From positions 1-64,000 of IMG/VR virus record IMGVR_UViG_3300043823_000198: DNA of 64,000 bases. One strand, given 5' to 3'. Below, in pieces: positions 14,814 through 22,418 of this stretch (within the stretch, counting starts at the first letter, position 1; every line of letters begins with the position of its first letter). Below the pieces are notes generated by a model. The model saw nothing but the letters and a program-made list of their open reading frames with translations, ran no database searches and was not told the DNA's origin. Origin of the DNA: a virus. The translations under genes and the position numbers were made by a program.

Positions 14814-14992
14814 GACAGGAGGGGTAGGGGTTTGCGAAATCTATATGCGATCTGGTCGGGTCCTGGCTGGACCAGGGCTATGTAAACTCACCATCATCTT
14901 TTCTTTTTACCCCGATCTAGACACCATCTTTCCCTTTTCCAATGTATACCCTGTAAAAAAATCCTGCAAAAAATTTTCACTGTAAAGGTCGT
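14814..14992 (+). other. Non-coding stretch with a GC-rich hairpin
   Basis: About 180 bases without an ORF. The first part is GC-rich (gacaggaggggtaggggt) and contains a hairpin cctgg-ctgga-ccagg near 14865; the second part is pyrimidine-rich then A/T-rich. No promoter of the usual type is visible. Confidence 0.45.
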
Positions 14993-15148
14993 ATGAATAT
15001 CTACCAAATTATCAATGTTGCAATGTTTGTCGTCGTTGGAGCTGTCCTTGCATATGTTGATTGCGGCATACTGGAACGTCCATTTGTCTTTATGACTGTT
15101 ATGGTTGCGATGGTTGTTCTCTCTGTAACTACAAGGATATCGCTATGA
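14993..15148 (+). CDS. Small membrane protein
   Basis: A 51-residue protein with two hydrophobic stretches (about residues 7-22 and 31-45). AAAGG precedes the ATG. It overlaps the next gene by ATGA. Unknown function. Confidence 0.5.
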   Translation: MNIYQIINVAMFVVVGAVLAYVDCGILERPFVFMTVMVAMVVLSVTTRISL

Positions 15149-15342
15149 AAGAACTCAATTCCACTCTAAGTTATCAATTCATACAAGATCCAAGATCCAA
15201 GGAACTCAATGCCATGACGAAATTTGCAGGAAGTATGTTCACTGCCGTTGTGGATTATGCCAAGGATAATGATATATCCAAGATGACTCTGGACGATGTT
15301 TTTGACTATTGTTTCAAGATTCAGAAAGGTTCTACACTATGA
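15145..15342 (+). CDS. Small hypothetical protein
   Basis: A 65-residue soluble protein starting in the ATGA overlap with AAGGA correctly upstream; the longer in-frame extension to 15061 overlaps the membrane protein and is not used. C-terminal helix MTLDDVFDYCFKIQKG. Not recognised. Confidence 0.55.
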   Translation: MKELNSTLSYQFIQDPRSKELNAMTKFAGSMFTAVVDYAKDNDISKMTLDDVFDYCFKIQKGSTL

Positions 15343-15440
15343 GTGATGTTTTGCTTCTTGGATGTATTGTGGCTCTGTTCCTGATTTTAATGGGACATCC
15401 TATTTTGGGCTTTATTTTATTTTTATTGGTGTCAGCATGA
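15339..15440 (+). CDS. Tiny membrane peptide
   Basis: A 33-residue, almost wholly hydrophobic peptide (LLLGCIVALFLILMG and ILGFILFLLV), overlapping both neighbours by ATGA. Coupling on both sides supports expression. Confidence 0.45.
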   Translation: MSDVLLLGCIVALFLILMGHPILGFILFLLVSA

Positions 15441-15775
15441 GTAATTATATTCCTGATGGTTGGGTAGTTATTAAAATTCCAAATAATGAGGGTTTCGTCT
15501 ATAAGGTATTTGCTTCATGGTACGGTGGGTATGCCAGAGGAGATTCATGGAAGGTTAACTCAGGAATTACATCGGTCACCCAGGAAGGAATGGTCTATTC
15601 CTTTTCGGGGTATTCTGGTTCGGTCTATGAGTGTCACAAAGATTCTTATGGGTTGAATTTCTATGGATCTTCAGTCCTAGAAGATATGATCGCTCGTGCA
15701 GCGGAACAGGGTGTTGAGATCGAGATTCTTCCCCAGGAAACTAATTTTATAGAGATTGATTATGGCAGGCATTGA
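15437..15775 (+). CDS. Conserved phage protein, unknown function
   Basis: A 112-residue beta-rich protein starting MSNYIPDGWVVIKI, with FASWYGGYARGDSWKVNSG, a pattern shared by many phage proteins of unknown role. Start taken at the ATGA overlap (15437). The C-terminus overlaps the next gene by 14 bases. Confidence 0.65.
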   Translation: MSNYIPDGWVVIKIPNNEGFVYKVFASWYGGYARGDSWKVNSGITSVTQEGMVYSFSGYSGSVYECHKDSYGLNFYGSSVLEDMIARAAEQGVEIEILPQETNFIEIDYGRH

Positions 15776-16160
15776 AAAAATTTGTGAATATTCAGGCGAT
15801 TACCCAGGAGGTAAAATGTATGGTTACAAGCGTAATCATATTCAAATTTGCCCAAAGTATCGTCCACTATTCCGTGGCGCCAATGCCCATGTTGAAATCG
15901 TTAAGGTAGAGAAACAATTCGTTTTCAAAAGTGGTGGTTATACTGATGTCAGTAATGCAGTGGATTTTGGAATGACTGGTGGTCGCATAATGAACGAATA
16001 CACCTTTAGATTAGTAGTGCAAGATCCTATACTGGCTGGTGATGTTGGTGGCGTGTATCTAAACTGGACTTTCAATCTCCGTCAAACTCTGAAACGACTT
16101 AAGCGTATGCTGAGATGCCGTAATCTGAAGGTTGTATACAAATTAGAGGATAAACAATGA
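15762..16160 (+). CDS. Hypothetical protein
   Basis: A 132-residue protein with a basic C-terminal helix (LRQTLKRLKRMLRCRNLK). ATG 15762 is used, with AGAGA upstream; TTG 15756 is the alternative. It may be a nucleic-acid binder; the family is not recognised. Confidence 0.55.
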   Translation: MAGIEKICEYSGDYPGGKMYGYKRNHIQICPKYRPLFRGANAHVEIVKVEKQFVFKSGGYTDVSNAVDFGMTGGRIMNEYTFRLVVQDPILAGDVGGVYLNWTFNLRQTLKRLKRMLRCRNLKVVYKLEDKQ

Positions 16161-16339
16161 ATACGATTTTAGTTTGGATTGTGGTTACAGTTGGTGGTTA
16201 CAATGGTAATGAAGTTGTATATAGCCCACCAATGCCTGATTTGGCAACTTGTGAGTTTCTTAAAAAAAGCACCAAAGAATATGCATATAGCAGTGTTAAT
16301 GCTCGTTGTGTTCAAATAAAAATGTTGGTGACAAAATGA
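16157..16339 (+). CDS. Small exported or membrane-associated protein
   Basis: A 60-residue protein with a short hydrophobic N-terminus (ILVWIVVTVGGY) and two Cys (residues about 32 and 51) that could form a disulphide. Coupled to neighbours by ATGA. Unknown function. Confidence 0.5.
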   Translation: MNTILVWIVVTVGGYNGNEVVYSPPMPDLATCEFLKKSTKEYAYSSVNARCVQIKMLVTK

Positions 16340-16482
16340 ACGATCAAGAAAAAGCCCAACAATTTGACAAGCAATTTGGCGAAATGCTCAAGCAAGTGTT
16401 TGACCGTGCGACACAAGACCGCACACCTGAACAAAAGGCTGTTCTTGAGAAACACTTTTTTCCGGAGTTAAAGAATGACTAA
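16336..16482 (+). CDS. Small hypothetical protein
   Basis: A 48-residue helical, charged protein (MNDQEKAQQFDKQFGEMLKQVF). ATGA overlap upstream, eight-base overlap downstream. Not recognised. Confidence 0.5.
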   Translation: MNDQEKAQQFDKQFGEMLKQVFDRATQDRTPEQKAVLEKHFFPELKND

Positions 16483-16702
16483 AAAGAAACAAGCCAAAAA
16501 GTTTAACTATGCTGTAGGACATTACTGGGAAGGTGAATCTGGTGGTGTTGGTACATACTACTACGGTAGTGACATATTCTATGGTACTATGGAACAAGCA
16601 CAAAGTTTCCTGCAATACGTACTAGACATGGATATGAAAGAAAAGAAAAAAGCTGATCGCAGAGATTGGCGTATCTTTCAACTGATTGAGGTTCCAGTAT
16701 GA
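16475..16702 (+). CDS. Hypothetical protein
   Basis: A 75-residue protein with a Gly/Tyr-rich strand region (GHYWEGESGGVGTYYYGSD) and a Lys-rich helix. GGAG lies upstream of the ATG. Not recognised. Confidence 0.55.
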   Translation: MTKKKQAKKFNYAVGHYWEGESGGVGTYYYGSDIFYGTMEQAQSFLQYVLDMDMKEKKKADRRDWRIFQLIEVPV

Positions 16703-16869
16703 ACGAACGAATTAAAGAACTTGCTAAACAATGCTGGGAAGAACGTACAGAAGGTCAACTTCATTTTGACAATGAAAAGTTCGCCGAGTTGATTGTTCGG
16801 GAGTGTGCAGGTCAATGCCTCAGTGATGACTGTATGCGAATCTTAAATCATTTCGGAGTTAAAGAATGA
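16699..16869 (+). CDS. Small conserved phage protein (MNER family, copy 2)
   Basis: A 56-residue paralogue of the product of 12394: MNERIKELAKQ, KFAELIVRECAGQC, DDCMRILNHFGVKE. The C-terminal halves of the two copies are nearly identical at the protein level. It starts and ends in ATGA overlaps. Confidence 0.6.
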   Translation: MNERIKELAKQCWEERTEGQLHFDNEKFAELIVRECAGQCLSDDCMRILNHFGVKE

Positions 16870-17069
16870 CAGAATTAGAAAAGATCAGTGAAAGACTTAA
16901 AGCAATTGATGATGCAATCGTTGCGACTCAACATGCGGCAAGTATTAATCGTAAAATGAGTCATGACAAACACACTAATGGTCATTTTACAAACGCATTA
17001 CAAGAATTGAACAGTGTAAAAACTCAACTCAATAACCTTGTCAAACGAATAGAAACTGTAGGAAGATAA
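16866..17069 (+). CDS. Small coiled-coil-like protein
   Basis: A 67-residue, almost all-helical protein with heptad-like leucines (LEKISERLKAIDDAI, LQELNSVKTQLNNLVKRI). ATGA overlap at the start, TAATG at the end. Function unknown. Confidence 0.55.
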   Translation: MTELEKISERLKAIDDAIVATQHAASINRKMSHDKHTNGHFTNALQELNSVKTQLNNLVKRIETVGR

Positions 17070-17260
17070 TGTATATTACCAAAGAAGAAGTCAAAAAAAT
17101 ACTGGCTGTTATGGAAGAATTTCCTGATGCCAAATCCTACATATTAAAATCAGATAGTTCTAGTGGTATTGGCAGTATTTTAACTATCACAATGGACATG
17201 GTTATTAATGGTAGAAATGCCATGGTTCGTGTTGATATTTCTGGTGTGGAGAATTGGTAA
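17069..17260 (+). CDS. Small hypothetical protein
   Basis: A 63-residue protein: N-terminal helix (KEEVKKILAVMEEFPDAKSY) and a beta hairpin. Coupled on both sides by TAATG. Not recognised. Confidence 0.55.
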   Translation: MYITKEEVKKILAVMEEFPDAKSYILKSDSSSGIGSILTITMDMVINGRNAMVRVDISGVENW

Positions 17261-17463
17261 TGAATGAACGATTAAAAGAACTTGCCCATGATGCTGGATT
17301 ACCAACATACAATCCAAGTGGTATTCCTACTAAGTTGGAAAAATTTGCCGAGTTGATTGTTCAGGAATGTATTAAAGTGTCATTGGAAAGTAGCCATCGT
17401 GACGATGACATGGGTGCTATTATTGCTAGACATATCAAACAACATTTCGGAGTTGAAGAATGA
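17260..17463 (+). CDS. Small conserved phage protein (MNER family, copy 3)
   Basis: A 67-residue protein starting MNERLKELAHDAG, with KFAELIVQECIKVS and the ending IKQHFGVEE. It is the most divergent of the three copies, in which the Cys-rich middle is replaced by SSHRDDD. The start is ATG 17260, in TAATG. Confidence 0.6.
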   Translation: MNERLKELAHDAGLPTYNPSGIPTKLEKFAELIVQECIKVSLESSHRDDDMGAIIARHIKQHFGVEE

Positions 17464-17696
17464 GTGAAGGTTTCAATGGATTCTGTATTGGTGCGTTTGT
17501 ATCCACCTTGTTGATTCTTACACTAATGGATTTAGCGCCATCAAGTGATAAAAATATTTTAAGAAACGCAAAGAGTGATTGTGAGAAGTCATTGCCTCGC
17601 GATCAGGAGTGTAAGATCGTGGCTATACCTGTTAGTAAGGATTGTGAGGTGTTGAGAGAAGATAGAGCATGTAATTATTCACATCAGAATTGTTAG
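17460..17696 (+). CDS. Small membrane-anchored protein, tandem copy A
   Basis: A 78-residue protein with an N-terminal transmembrane segment (about residues 7-24) and an exported Cys-containing domain (AKSDCEKSLPRDQECKIVAIPVSKD). The next gene is a clear tandem paralogue. It has an extra C-terminal tail with two more Cys. Confidence 0.58.
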   Translation: MSEGFNGFCIGAFVSTLLILTLMDLAPSSDKNILRNAKSDCEKSLPRDQECKIVAIPVSKDCEVLREDRACNYSHQNC

Positions 17697-17704
17697 GAAA
17701 CAAA

Positions 17705-17890
17705 ATGAGCGAAAGTTTTAACGGATTCTGTATTGGTGTTTTTATGGCCATAGCAGTAGTACTAATACTCTCAGCAATTCCCTCAACAAGTTATAGAAAC
17801 ATTGTAGAGACTGCAAAAAGTGAATGTGAGAAATCATTGCCACGTGACCAATATTGTGTGATTGTGGCTGTACCTGTTAGTAAAAATTAA
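17705..17890 (+). CDS. Small membrane-anchored protein, tandem copy B
   Basis: A 61-residue paralogue of the preceding gene (MSESFNGFCIGVF versus MSEGFNGFCIGAF; CEKSLPRDQYC versus CEKSLPRDQEC). TAGGAA lies upstream of ATG 17705. It probably arose by tandem duplication and lacks the tail of copy A. Confidence 0.58.
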   Translation: MSESFNGFCIGVFMAIAVVLILSAIPSTSYRNIVETAKSECEKSLPRDQYCVIVAVPVSKN

Positions 17891-17899
17891 TAAAGTAAT

Positions 17900-18145
17900 A
17901 TGGCTTCTTTAAAAGAATATTTTGAAAAACGAGATTCTAATAATCCAGCACCCAAGTGGGTCTATGGTGATAGGATTTATGGTAAATTTGGAAAAGTTCC
18001 AGTTATTGGCATGGTCATTCGCGAAATGTACGATGATCAAAGTCAGGTTCTGTGTCATTTAGATTTTCCAGTAATGGACGATGGTAAATATAAATGGATA
18101 GTATATGTCCCTGCAAGTGGAATGAGACGATTGAAAGAATTTTAA
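17900..18145 (+). CDS. Conserved hypothetical protein
   Basis: An 81-residue protein with a small beta-barrel-like pattern (KWVYGDRIYGKFGKVPVIGMVIRE). Related-looking proteins occur in other phages. Function unknown. Confidence 0.55.
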   Translation: MASLKEYFEKRDSNNPAPKWVYGDRIYGKFGKVPVIGMVIREMYDDQSQVLCHLDFPVMDDGKYKWIVYVPASGMRRLKEF

Positions 18146-18152
18146 GGAGATT

Positions 18153-18488
18153 ATGATGATTAGTTTGGATATGGAAACAGCAAATAATATTACACGATTA
18201 ACACTCACTGATTATAGAGATTATCTTCAGAGCGAGTTGGATAAATGGGAAGCAAACCCAAATACCGAGGATAATCCAAATGGTTATTGGTTACATCCTG
18301 AAGATGTTGGTGGTAATATAATTAGGATTAAACGATTAAATCTAGTATTGGAAGATTTTGGAGGAGAATTGCATGGCCAACGTCAAACAAGGGAATCTAG
18401 CACGTCCCCCTCAATGGTGGAAGCATTTAAAGGATTGGAAGCGTATTTTTTGGAAATCGGAAAGAGCAAAGCAAAACAAAAGGATTAA
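18153..18488 (+). CDS. Conserved small protein with out-of-frame C-terminal overlap
   Basis: A 111-residue ORF. Residues 1-75 (NITRLTLTDYRDYLQSELDKW, WLHPEDVGGNIIRIKRLNLVL) look like a conserved phage helical domain. The last 36 residues overlap another gene (18373) in a different frame and are of low complexity, so the original stop was probably lost near 18380. AAGGAGA precedes the ATG. Confidence 0.6.
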   Translation: MMISLDMETANNITRLTLTDYRDYLQSELDKWEANPNTEDNPNGYWLHPEDVGGNIIRIKRLNLVLEDFGGELHGQRQTRESSTSPSMVEAFKGLEAYFLEIGKSKAKQKD

Positions 18489-18504
18489 GGATGATCTACA
18501 GTGA
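18373..18504 (+). CDS. Small basic conserved phage protein
   Basis: A 43-residue protein, MANVKQGNLARPPQWWKHLK at the N-terminus, followed by a Lys/Arg-rich tail. This opening is familiar from small phage proteins. GGAGGAGAA sits ideally upstream. It is nested in another frame of the preceding ORF and overlaps the next gene by 14 bases. Confidence 0.6.
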   Translation: MANVKQGNLARPPQWWKHLKDWKRIFWKSERAKQNKRIKDDLQ

Positions 18505-19237
18505 TCCTCAGGGATATTTAAAATTTTTAAACGAAAATCAAATACCAGTTTGTACTGAGGATATCACAAATCATTCTTCGCTTAATGAAACTGTTTTAAG
18601 CGAAATAGATTGGGATTATGTTGAGGAGGTTTATAATCGAGAAAGAATTATCGTTATCGATAACTTCATTAAACCAGAGTATGCTCTTCGTATGCAAAAA
18701 TTTGCTCTGGCGTGGAATTTCTATGATCATACGCATAAAGATTGCGCCTCTGTTTCATATTATAAAAATATTGGGGTCTGGTATTCAATATTATCCTCGA
18801 TTGAATCTGAACTTAATGCTAATGCGAAATTTTTAAATGGAATGACGCAACAGGCAACATGGTCATTTGTTTATAATAATGAATCTGATGGTGTGCCACC
18901 ACATGCTGATTGGGGTAGAACAAACATAAACTTTTGGGTAACGCCAGAAGAATGTATGAATAATAAAGAAGGGTATAATGGTTTAAACATTTGGAAATCG
19001 TATCCACCAGAAGGTTGGACGAGAGAACAATATAATGGTAATGGTCCATATGTGAGAGAGTTTCTTAAGAATAATTCTCCATCAAAACTGTCAATTGAAT
19101 ATAAATTTAATAGAGCGATGATTTTCGACTCTTTATTTTTTCATGAGTCTCAACCAATTTCATCAAAACCAGGATACGCAAACAGAAGAGTCAATTACAC
19201 ATTTTTATACAAGAAAGAAAATGATGAGTTACAGTAG
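18491..19237 (+). CDS. 2OG-Fe(II) oxygenase
   Basis: A 248-residue protein with His138/Asp140 (PPHADWGR), distal His218 (LFFHESQP) and Arg233 (NRRVNYTFLY), a complete iron and 2-oxoglutarate site. The N-terminal 50 residues form an extra segment. The substrate is unknown. It lies outside the main oxygenase operon. Confidence 0.74.
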   Translation: MIYSDPQGYLKFLNENQIPVCTEDITNHSSLNETVLSEIDWDYVEEVYNRERIIVIDNFIKPEYALRMQKFALAWNFYDHTHKDCASVSYYKNIGVWYSILSSIESELNANAKFLNGMTQQATWSFVYNNESDGVPPHADWGRTNINFWVTPEECMNNKEGYNGLNIWKSYPPEGWTREQYNGNGPYVREFLKNNSPSKLSIEYKFNRAMIFDSLFFHESQPISSKPGYANRRVNYTFLYKKENDELQ

Positions 19238-19496
19238 ATGGTCGAACAGTTCATGGTATACGTTCTGGAATGTTTCTTCTGGAGATACAAGAGATACGCA
19301 AGTCTTATCTGCATGGTATTCTATTGATAAAACCATCGACTGGGATTATGCTGATGCAAAAGAGTTATTTGAAAATGGTATTGTTGATGCATGTAAAAGG
19401 ATTCGCTTAATCTATAATTGCAATGAAGACGAAGCAAGCGAATTGCAAGAAATTTTCCAAATATGGATGGCCGAAGTAAGGTCAGAATTCCCTTGA
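19224..19496 (+). CDS. Conserved hypothetical protein
   Basis: A 90-residue protein starting MSYSRWSNSSWYTFW, with IDWDYADAKELFENG and an acidic helical C-terminus. ATG 19224 (or 19221) follows AAAGAAA. The longer in-frame extension overlaps the oxygenase and is not used. Similar to small T4-like phage proteins of unknown function. Confidence 0.6.
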   Translation: MSYSRWSNSSWYTFWNVSSGDTRDTQVLSAWYSIDKTIDWDYADAKELFENGIVDACKRIRLIYNCNEDEASELQEIFQIWMAEVRSEFP

Positions 19497-19521
19497 CATT
19501 AATTAAAAAAGATAGTATAAT
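19493..19521 (+). promoter_or_regulatory. Sigma70-like promoter overlapping a start codon
   Basis: TTGACA, 17 bases, TATAAT, and the ATG of the next ORF begins at the very next base. Transcripts from here would start inside that ORF, so they serve mainly the downstream genes. Confidence 0.72.
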
Positions 19522-19686
19522 ATGACTGATGATGAAGTTTTAAATTTTTACAATGAACTTAAGGAGTTCTATGGTGATACTCTTGCAAATTTTGAGCACC
19601 ACCCAAAACAATTTCAAAATCAGGTAAAATTATACCGTTATTATAAAGAGAAAAATGAAAGAACATCCGATCAACCAGCAGAATAA
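19522..19686 (+). CDS. Conserved small T4-like protein
   Basis: A 54-residue protein (MTDDEVLNFYNELKEFYG, then HHPKQFQNQVKLYRYY), of a type common in T4-like phages. It overlaps the next gene by 32 bases. The start codon abuts a -10 box, so its translation needs transcripts from further upstream. Confidence 0.58.
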   Translation: MTDDEVLNFYNELKEFYGDTLANFEHHPKQFQNQVKLYRYYKEKNERTSDQPAE

Positions 19687-20215
19687 TTTTATCATGGGCT
19701 GGTATGCCGACGATAATTCATTCGTTGATGATTTGATTCAGTATCATAACAACTCTGACGATAAACAAACTGGCACATTTTCTCCAGACGTAAAGGAGTC
19801 AACTGACGTATCACTACCGTTTGAATATCCTACGAAATACTGGGATGTGTTTCGTGGATGTCTTGATCAATATTTTGAAAAATATATTGGCGCCAAGATG
19901 AATAGTGGTATCTTTATGAAACAGTGCGCCTTAATTCAACATTATCCAGTTGGAGGTGGGTTTAAAGTTTGGCATGCTGAGCGTTCAGAAGAAGCTGAAC
20001 CAAATGTCTCAAGACATTTGGTTTTTATGACGTATTTGAACGATGTTCCAGATGGTGGTACAGAGTTTATGTATCAAAACGTAAAAGTTAAAGCAGAGAA
20101 AGGTTTGACGTTAATTTGGCCAGCTGATTGGTGTTTTACGCATAGAGGAGAAATTTCTCATACTATGGAAAAATGGGTAATTACTGGTTGGATTAATCTA
20201 AAGGAAAAAAAATGA
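19655..20215 (+). CDS. 2OG-Fe(II) oxygenase-type protein (H-x-E variant)
   Basis: A 186-residue protein of P4H type: QHYPVGGGFKVWHAE (His107, Glu109 in place of Asp), YLNDVPDGGTEF, and CFTHRG (His163). The expected Arg is replaced by Lys173 (MEKWVITGW). The H-x-E substitution could lower or alter iron binding. It overlaps the next gene by ATGA. Confidence 0.72.
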   Translation: MKEHPINQQNNFIMGWYADDNSFVDDLIQYHNNSDDKQTGTFSPDVKESTDVSLPFEYPTKYWDVFRGCLDQYFEKYIGAKMNSGIFMKQCALIQHYPVGGGFKVWHAERSEEAEPNVSRHLVFMTYLNDVPDGGTEFMYQNVKVKAEKGLTLIWPADWCFTHRGEISHTMEKWVITGWINLKEKK

Positions 20216-21138
20216 AAATCGGAGTATGTAGTGACCTACATTTAGAGTTTGGTCCAATTAAATTGAAAAATCCAGGGGACGTTGAAGTATTGATTCTCTC
20301 AGGCGATATCTTGGTTGAACAAGATTTACAAATTTTCGATCGTCGACAGATCGAGCTCGGCTATATGCAACGTAAATCTCAAATGTTCCATGAGTTCTTT
20401 GAAAACGTATGTCGCGAATTCCCAAATGTTCTTTATGTAATTGGTAACCATGAACACTATCATGGCGATTTCAAATACACGGCAGAGCGTTTGAAAGAGA
20501 AGTTGGCTTATTATAAAAATCTGCACATTCTTGACAGAGAAACATTTGAACTGAACGATACGGTTTTCGTTGGCGGAACTCTTTGGACTGATATGAACAA
20601 AGAAGATCCAATCACGCTAAGTGCCATGAAAGGTATGATGAATGACTTCCGTTGTGTTCGCAACAGCAATCGTCAAGTTTATTATAAAGTGCCTGTCTAT
20701 GAATATGGTGCAAATGGTGAACTTGTTCGCGACGCAGAAAGTAAACCACGCCATATTGGTATGAAGATGAAGGAAGAACCATCTAAATTTTCTCCAGAAG
20801 ATGCTGTTGAGGAACACCGTAAGATGTTAGGATATATCAAAGCAGTTTATGAAGATATGCCAGCATGGAAACAGATGGTTGTCATTGGTCATCATACCCC
20901 ATCTCATACTTCATGCCATCCTCGTTATAAGGATGATCAGATTATGAATGGTGGTTACCATAGTGATCTTTCTGAATTTATCTTGGATCGCCCAGGAATT
21001 AAACTTTGGACTCATGGCCATACTCATGAGTTATTTGATTACATGATCGGTTCAACTCGTATCGTCTGCAATCCACGTGGTTATGATGGTTATGAAGATA
21101 TTGCTGATAAATTTGAATTGAAGGTTGTAGAAGTATGA
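20212..21138 (+). CDS. Calcineurin-like metallophosphoesterase
   Basis: A 308-residue protein with all motifs of the family: SDLHLE (Asp8, His10), LSGDIL, GNHEHYHG, GHHTPSH and THGHTHE. It probably hydrolyses a phosphodiester or phosphomonoester with a bimetal centre; the substrate is unknown. An insert of about 60 residues (about 125-190) separates the third and fourth motifs. Coupled to both neighbours. Confidence 0.85.
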   Translation: MKIGVCSDLHLEFGPIKLKNPGDVEVLILSGDILVEQDLQIFDRRQIELGYMQRKSQMFHEFFENVCREFPNVLYVIGNHEHYHGDFKYTAERLKEKLAYYKNLHILDRETFELNDTVFVGGTLWTDMNKEDPITLSAMKGMMNDFRCVRNSNRQVYYKVPVYEYGANGELVRDAESKPRHIGMKMKEEPSKFSPEDAVEEHRKMLGYIKAVYEDMPAWKQMVVIGHHTPSHTSCHPRYKDDQIMNGGYHSDLSEFILDRPGIKLWTHGHTHELFDYMIGSTRIVCNPRGYDGYEDIADKFELKVVEV

Positions 21139-21326
21139 TAAGTTGCACAGTAACTTTAGAAACAGATCCTACTACTGGAGAATTAGTTATGCCTCTCCCA
21201 CCTGATATCCTTGCCCAAGTTGGGTGGGATATCGGTGATACTCTTATTTGGGAAGATATGAAAAATGGTTCTTGGAAATTAACAAAGAAGGAAGATAAAA
21301 ATGCCAAAATTCACATTGATCGGTGA
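21135..21326 (+). CDS. SpoVT-AbrB/MazE-like small DNA-binding protein
   Basis: A 63-residue protein whose core (GELVMPLPPDILAQVGWDIGD, TLIWEDMKNGSWKL) matches the swapped-hairpin AbrB fold. In phages of this type the protein stands alone, with no toxin partner seen. It may be a transcriptional regulator. Confidence 0.62.
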   Translation: MISCTVTLETDPTTGELVMPLPPDILAQVGWDIGDTLIWEDMKNGSWKLTKKEDKNAKIHIDR

Positions 21327-21525
21327 ACATTCTGATCTTTATGGTAACCCAGATGGAACTAAAGTTACGTATGAGTTTACTGTTGATCATTTAAATGATA
21401 TTTTAGAACATGTTGATTTGTTTATTCGTGGTTGTGGTTACATACCACCTTCAGAAACTCTGGAATATACTGTAGATGATATTAAACACTCTAAATATTA
21501 CTTTGACAATAAAAGGAACAAATAA
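21301..21525 (+). CDS. Hypothetical protein
   Basis: A 74-residue acidic protein overlapping the AbrB-like gene by 26 bases, with AAGGAAG upstream. Centre HLNDILEHVDLFIRGCGY. Not recognised. Confidence 0.55.
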   Translation: MPKFTLIGEHSDLYGNPDGTKVTYEFTVDHLNDILEHVDLFIRGCGYIPPSETLEYTVDDIKHSKYYFDNKRNK

Positions 21526-21884
21526 TGTCGATGTCAATAGATGTATTGGTATTTCAAAATGCCTGTGATCAAAAACCTTCTAATGAAAATTCAGATTTAT
21601 ACGCGAATCTAATCAAGGAAGAATATAAAGAATTTATTCTTGCACATCATAATGGTGATGAGATTGAACAACTAGATGCTTGCATGGATTTGATCTGGGT
21701 AACTCTTGGATTTTGTCATATGAAGGGTTATGATGTTGATGGAGCGTGGAATGAGGTGTTAAAAACCAATATGGCAAAAGTCGATTCTGTTACTGGCAAG
21801 GTAAAACGTCGCGAAGACGGGAAAATCCTAAAACCAGAGGGATGGAAACCACCTGATTTGAAGAAATTTGTGAAAAATACTTGA
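21525..21884 (+). CDS. MazG/PRA-PH-like NTP pyrophosphohydrolase
   Basis: A 119-residue all-alpha protein with the E-E-x-x-E (EEYKEF, residues about 31-36) and E-x-x-D-A-x-x-D-L (about 46-56) metal sites of the MazG/HisE superfamily and a C-terminal KVKRREDGKILKPEGWKPPDL. Such phage enzymes may clean nucleotide pools or lower (p)ppGpp-like alarms; which is not known here. The stop codon lies within the next promoter. Confidence 0.75.
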   Translation: MSMSIDVLVFQNACDQKPSNENSDLYANLIKEEYKEFILAHHNGDEIEQLDACMDLIWVTLGFCHMKGYDVDGAWNEVLKTNMAKVDSVTGKVKRREDGKILKPEGWKPPDLKKFVKNT

Positions 21885-21909
21885 CATTAATGAAAAAAAC
21901 AGGTATAAT
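21881..21909 (+). promoter_or_regulatory. Sigma70-like promoter giving a leaderless message
   Basis: Consensus TTGACA, 17 bases, TATAAT. The ATG of the nucleotidase is only five bases beyond the -10 box, so the transcript should start at or next to the ATG. Confidence 0.75.
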
Positions 21910-21914
21910 AACTT

Positions 21915-22418
21915 ATGATTACACTTTATCTTGATATGGACGGTGTCCTTGCTGATTTTAACAAGGAATATACGAAACTTGACCCAAAAAAAGAAGATCG
22001 AAAGAAATTTCGATGGTCTGTAATGGAACATAAAATCTTTGAGAAGCTGGATTTCATGCCAGATACTCAAGAATTACTAAATCATGTCTCAAAATTGGTT
22101 ACAGTTAACATTGAAATTCTAACATCAATGGGTACGCATGAACCTGCTCAGGCAAATGAAGCGAAAAGTCAAAAACTTCGTTGGCTTGAGTCTAAAAACA
22201 TTCCATATAAAGCCAATTTTGTTCACTCAAAAGAAGAAAAGGCAAAATATGCTACACCCACCTCTATACTTGTGGATGATTCGGCTGGTTGCGTTGCTCC
22301 TTTTATTGCTGCTGGTGGTCATGGCATTTTACATACCAATTCTAGTGAAACCATACGTATTTTGGATTCCACATTTCGTCAAATTATGATAATTCAACAA
22401 TTGAATAATAATGCTTGA
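21915..22418 (+). CDS. 5'(3')-deoxyribonucleotidase-like HAD phosphatase
   Basis: A 167-residue HAD-superfamily protein: DMDGVLADF (nucleophile Asp7, Asp9), a motif II Thr/Ser in ILTSMG, Lys in the VHSKEEKAKYA region and LVDDSAGCV with the motif IV acids. This matches NT5C-type enzymes that dephosphorylate deoxyribonucleotides. It sits next to the MazG-like gene, so both may act on nucleotide pools. Confidence 0.78.
   Translation: MITLYLDMDGVLADFNKEYTKLDPKKEDRKKFRWSVMEHKIFEKLDFMPDTQELLNHVSKLVTVNIEILTSMGTHEPAQANEAKSQKLRWLESKNIPYKANFVHSKEEKAKYATPTSILVDDSAGCVAPFIAAGGHGILHTNSSETIRILDSTFRQIMIIQQLNNNA

Noticed and set aside
21135-21525. AbrB-like gene plus next gene as a toxin-antitoxin pair
   Set aside because: The neighbour shows no MazF, VapC or other toxin features.
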